A DNA stretch of 10,075 nt from positions 1-10,075 of the forward strand of contig PWPY01000356.1 of assembly GCA_003558575.1 (NCBI GenBank). Direction: 5' to 3'. Under the pieces are notes generated by a model. The model was given only the letters and a program-made list of their open reading frames with translations. It did not search any database and had not been told where the DNA came from. The DNA is from Desulfonatronovibrio sp. (lineage in GTDB: Bacteria; Desulfobacterota; Desulfovibrionia; Desulfovibrionales; Desulfonatronovibrionaceae). Below, one piece after another: positions 7,773-10,075 of the stretch (position 1 is its first letter; each line of letters begins with the position of its first letter). The translations under genes were made by a program, and so were the position numbers.

Positions 7773-8776
7773 TAATTATTACCGTATATTTCCATGATTT
7801 TTAAGACGTCATTTTTTGAACCTATAAAAAGGGGTACTCTCTGGTGAAGTTCATGGGGCTCAATATCCAGGATTCTTTTTTCTCCGTCAGTAGCCAGTCC
7901 TCCTGCCTGCTCGATTACAAAGGCCATGGGGTTGGCTTCACACATAAGTCTGAGTTTTCCAGAGTTGAGTTTGGAATCCTTGCTGTCTTTCGGGTACATG
8001 AAGACCCCGCCATAGATAAGGTTGCGGTGGAAGTCTGAAACCATGGAACCTATATACCTGCCGGTATATGGTTTTTTGCGGTGGTTATCCTGGGATTTGA
8101 ACCAGGAAACAATGTCTCTGGTAGGCTGATCCCAATAGTCATGATTTCCTTCATTAATGGAATAGACTTTTCCTGTTTCAGGGATTTTCATGTCAGGATG
8201 AGACAAGAGAAACTCTCCCACGCTGGGATCAAGGGTGAAACCGTGCACTCCGTTTCCAGTTGTGTAAACCATCATCGTTGAAGTCCCGTAAAGAAAGTAT
8301 CCTGCAGCAACCTGCTCAGAACCTTTATGAAGAACCTCTTCTAAGGAAACTGGTCCGTTATTCTTAGTTCTGCGGAAAATGGAAAAAATTGTACCGATGC
8401 TCACATTGACATCAATATTTGATGAACCATCCAAGGGGTCAAAGATAAGTATATAGTCCCCGTGCCTCAGGTTGTCTGGAACCTGTATCAGGTCAGCGTT
8501 TTCTTCTGATGATATGGCACATAAAAGCCCTGAACGTTCCATTCTGTAAATAAGTACACTATTGGCAAATTCATCCAGTTTTTTTACTTTTTCACCCTGA
8601 ACGTTTGTTTCTCCGGTAAATCCCAGAACATTGGCAAGGCCTGCCTTGTTAACCTCCCTTGAAATTATTTTGGCTGCCAGAATAAGCTCGTTGAGCAGTC
8701 TGGTAACCCTGCCTGTAGCCATGGGACTTTCTTTCTGATGAATGAGCAATTGTTCAGTAACAGTTACCTGGGGCAT
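7772..8776 (-). CDS. fbp: Class I fructose-1,6-bisphosphatase
   Basis: 334 residues, the length of class I FBPase. It hydrolyses fructose 1,6-bisphosphate to fructose 6-phosphate, the committed step of gluconeogenesis, in the cytoplasm. Metal and substrate motifs are complete: SSEENAD (89-95) with Glu91/Glu92, [12 protein letters not shown] (111-122), [12 protein letters not shown] (163-174), [18 protein letters not shown] (236-253), GGVFMYP (256-262) and [20 protein letters not shown] (274-293) with Glu280. GGGAGG six to seven bases before the ATG at 8776 supports that start, and the gene begins 12 bp after the lipoprotein stop. Its last bases overlap the tsaD start. An autotrophic or organic-acid-oxidising anaerobe needs it to make hexoses. 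The aldolase at 2221 could supply its substrate if it acts as an FBP aldolase, but nothing here shows that. Confidence 0.97.
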   Translation of the reverse strand: MPQVTVTEQLLIHQKESPMATGRVTRLLNELILAAKIISREVNKAGLANVLGFTGETNVQGEKVKKLDEFANSVLIYRMERSGLLCAISSEENADLIQVPDNLRHGDYILIFDPLDGSSNIDVNVSIGTIFSIFRRTKNNGPVSLEEVLHKGSEQVAAGYFLYGTSTMMVYTTGNGVHGFTLDPSVGEFLLSHPDMKIPETGKVYSINEGNHDYWDQPTRDIVSWFKSQDNHRKKPYTGRYIGSMVSDFHRNLIYGGVFMYPKDSKDSKLNSGKLRLMCEANPMAFVIEQAGGLATDGEKRILDIEPHELHQRVPLFIGSKNDVLKIMEIYGNN

Positions 8777-8788
8777 GCCTAACCTCCC

Positions 8789-9532
8789 TTATTTGTCTTT
8801 AACAAGGTATATAAGCCAATCCTCACCCACGGCTCTGGCTAACCAGAAGAAACGGTCTTCATTAACCTGGATCTTACCGCTTATCCTTCTTGTGAGCATC
8901 TCTTGCCAGTTCACTTCAGCCAGGGTCTGAGCATGATGCTCAAACCTTCCGGTCCAGACTACCTCGTCTTCACTGATAAGAATTATATCTTCAGGATTTA
9001 CACTCTGGCTGATAAATGTTCTGGGATCAAAGTTAACCACAATAAGCCCTGTTAATTCAAAATTATCAAAAATTGAACTCACAAGAAGCACTTCATTGCC
9101 AAGAGGGGTCTCTTCTATGGCCAACATTACTCGTCCCTGCCTCAGTTCAAAGGCTTCAGGAAAGACTGGATCAAAGTTAAGTTGTTTAATGCCAGTTTCA
9201 GGGTAAACTGCAATAATATCACGGTTTTTATCCATTACTGTGATTCCGTTGAGCCAGAAAAAATCTGTCAGCATTCGTTCCATCCACTGACCGGATGGAA
9301 AAGTATCTCGCACGGAAAGATCTCTGAGCATTTTAGTAAGCTGTGTATCCATGGGATATATATTTTCGGCAAGGCTCTGTTCCAGTGTGTTGATATCGGA
9401 GCGGTTCATATTCAGCTCATACTCGGTTGCACCCCATTCAAAAAGATTGTCCTTCAATTGAGTCACGTTCTGACACCCTGTTGATAAAATGCTGAAAATG
9501 AGAATAAGGCAGCTGATGATTCTAAGGGACAT
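8789..9532 (-). CDS. Lipoprotein with Cache/PDC-like sensor domain
   Basis: 247 residues. Residues 1-20 (SLRII, a hydrophobic Ile/Leu core, then LSTGC) make a type II signal peptide with Cys20 as the lipidated residue; Gln21 instead of Asp predicts transfer to the outer membrane. GGAGGAG just before the ATG at 9532 fixes the start. The mature part is helical to about 90. Then VTVMDKNRDIIAVYPE (98-113) and VLLVSSIFDNFELTGLIVVNF (about 148-168) follow the strand pattern of an extracytoplasmic Cache/PDC sensor, and the protein ends in EDWLIYLVKDK with no transmembrane or signalling domain. A free-standing Cache-type lipoprotein must work by binding a ligand or a partner; both are unknown. It heads the fbp-tsaD-ilvD operon. 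Lipoprotein: firm. Cache assignment: pattern recognition only. Confidence 0.8.
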   Translation of the reverse strand: MSLRIISCLILIFSILSTGCQNVTQLKDNLFEWGATEYELNMNRSDINTLEQSLAENIYPMDTQLTKMLRDLSVRDTFPSGQWMERMLTDFFWLNGITVMDKNRDIIAVYPETGIKQLNFDPVFPEAFELRQGRVMLAIEETPLGNEVLLVSSIFDNFELTGLIVVNFDPRTFISQSVNPEDIILISEDEVVWTGRFEHHAQTLAEVNWQEMLTRRISGKIQVNEDRFFWLARAVGEDWLIYLVKDK

Positions 9533-9570
9533 TACTCCTCCGTATAGTGAATTAAATATTGTTGTAAATA

Positions 9571-9584
9571 TTCAGCAGGCTGAA
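9571..9584. repeat. Short palindrome upstream of the minus-strand operon
   Basis: TTCAGC-AG-GCTGAA has six paired bases on each side of two central bases, about 40 bp before the lipoprotein start. It could be an operator or a small hairpin in the leader. Neither strand has a T-run placed to make it a terminator. Short enough to be chance. Confidence 0.25.
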
Positions 9585-9668
9585 ATTTTGAACATGTCAT
9601 TTCTTATTGAGCAAGTTCCTGACAAAAGACAGTCCATGCTGGAAAAAAGCAAAAGCTTAGCTCAACGT

Positions 9669-9695
9669 TTGATATTATTTCTTTTTTTCTATAAA
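9669..9695 (+). promoter_or_regulatory. Candidate promoter for the coiled-coil protein gene
   Basis: TTGATA (9669-9674, five of six) and TATAAA (9690-9695, five of six) are separated by 15 bases, shorter than ideal. A start near 9702 would give a leader of about 90 bases before the ATG at 9791. The A+T-rich setting makes chance matches likely. Confidence 0.35.
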
Positions 9696-9731
9696 TAAAT
9701 GTGCTCAAGGAAGCAATGTAAAAGTTTGACA

Positions 9732-9751
9732 TTGTGTTCAAAATATCACAA
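9732..9751. repeat. CRP/FNR-like inverted repeat with unusual spacing
   Basis: TTGTG (9732-9736) and CACAA (9747-9751) are perfect inverted arms 10 bases apart. CRP/FNR-family sites of the form TTGTGA-N6-TCACAA have 8 bases between these arms, so this one is 2 bases too wide. It lies about 40 bp before the start codon at 9791, probably inside the leader. It may be an operator for another regulator, a small RNA stem or chance. Confidence 0.25.
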
Positions 9752-9790
9752 GCAGTTGTCTGTGTTGCTCAACCTTTAAGGGAATTATTT

Positions 9791-10075
9791 ATGGATGCTT
9801 TGAATCTTTTGGGATATCTTCTGATTTTTCTTTTAGTAGCAATAAGCAACGCATTTGTTTATTCACGGATGAGAGACTGGAGGTTTGTCAGGATTAAAGA
9901 GTTGAATCAGGAAATTGCTCAGGTTGAAGAAGATTATAAAAATCTGACTCATGAGGTGAGGGAGGCTCAGTCAAGGGAAAACAAACTCAAGGCTGAACTT
10001 CTGGAAATGAAAAAGACTGCTCTTAGGGAAGATTCCATCAAGGAAAACGATAATTCCAGCCCTGAAGAAAAAGCC
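9791..10075 (+). CDS. Membrane-anchored coiled-coil protein of unknown function (partial, 3' end outside window)
   Basis: 95 codons are readable from the ATG at 9791 to the last base, without a stop. AAGGGA at 9778-9783 lies 7 bases before the ATG. Residues 1-24 hold one hydrophobic segment (LLGYLLIFLLVAISNAFVY) followed by basic SRMRDWR, so the N-terminus is probably a signal anchor with the rest in the cytoplasm by the positive-inside rule. Residues about 35-77 (IKELNQEIAQVEEDY onward, to LEMKKTALRE) are charged with hydrophobic residues every three or four positions, a coiled coil. An acidic Ser/Asn/Glu-rich tail begins at about 80 and may lead to a further domain outside the window. I do not recognise a family. 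The codon pattern, ribosome site and layout support a real gene; division, envelope-spanning or stress roles are all possible. Confidence 0.7.
   Translation, partial: MDALNLLGYLLIFLLVAISNAFVYSRMRDWRFVRIKELNQEIAQVEEDYKNLTHEVREAQSRENKLKAELLEMKKTALREDSIKENDNSSPEEKA

Noticed and set aside
9533..9640. Sigma70 promoter for the minus-strand operon
   Set aside because: Several partial boxes exist (for example TTTACA with TATACG), but the best pair would start transcription inside the ribosome site; none is convincing.
9640..9690. T-rich run CTTTTTTTCT as a terminator
   Set aside because: No stem longer than about 4 bp precedes it, and no plus-strand gene ends there.
9489..9698. Plus-strand open frame of 69 codons overlapping the 5' end of the lipoprotein gene
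   Set aside because: No ribosome site, antisense to a well-supported signal peptide, and no domain-like pattern. The internal ATG at 9594 gives only 34 residues, also without a suitable ribosome site.
9754..9769. Possible sigma54 promoter (TTGCT at 9765-9769)
   Set aside because: The -24 element does not match: the bases at the TGGCAC position read AGTTGT.

Overview
The window (about 10 kb, moderate GC) looks like a chromosomal housekeeping segment of a Gram-negative bacterium. An outer-membrane-type lipoprotein signal, a secreted TolB/FG-GAP-like protein and an archaeal-type (DhnA-family) aldolase beside a MoeA suggest a sulfate-reducing deltaproteobacterium of the Desulfovibrionales kind. 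That placement is inferred from gene content and sequence flavour; no rRNA or other decisive marker is present. I see no mobile element, tRNA, rRNA or CRISPR array.

Layout. Left edge, minus strand (1-692): the N-terminal part of a secreted protein with a TolB/FlgO-like domain, a Pro-rich linker and the start of what looks like an FG-GAP/VCBS repeat region. A 216-bp divergent spacer follows, with a good candidate promoter for that gene and a 6-bp inverted repeat. Then comes a plus-strand cluster, 909-4223: an RsmF-like m5C rRNA methyltransferase, a DhnA-family class I aldolase (2-amino-3,7-dideoxy-D-threo-hept-6-ulosonate synthase-like) and a MoeA molybdenum insertase. It converges on a long minus-strand operon.

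The minus-strand operon runs from 9532 down to 4261: a Cache-like lipoprotein, fructose-1,6-bisphosphatase (fbp), the tRNA t6A protein TsaD, dihydroxy-acid dehydratase (ilvD) and a class I SAM methyltransferase. Spacings are 12 bp (lipoprotein/fbp), a TAATG stop-start overlap (fbp/tsaD), 46 bp (tsaD/ilvD) and 1 bp (ilvD/methyltransferase), so transcription as one unit is likely. The products serve gluconeogenesis, tRNA modification and branched-chain amino acid synthesis, with no shared pathway beyond basic growth. At the right edge, divergent from the operon across a 258-bp spacer, a plus-strand gene begins at 9791; it encodes a small membrane-anchored coiled-coil protein of unknown role and runs off the window.

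The window is mostly conventional. The points most worth a second look are the substrate of the aldolase beside moeA, a non-canonical C-terminal loop in MoeA, the unidentified proteins at both edges, and two dyad-symmetric sites in the divergent spacers. I found no convincing new multi-gene system.
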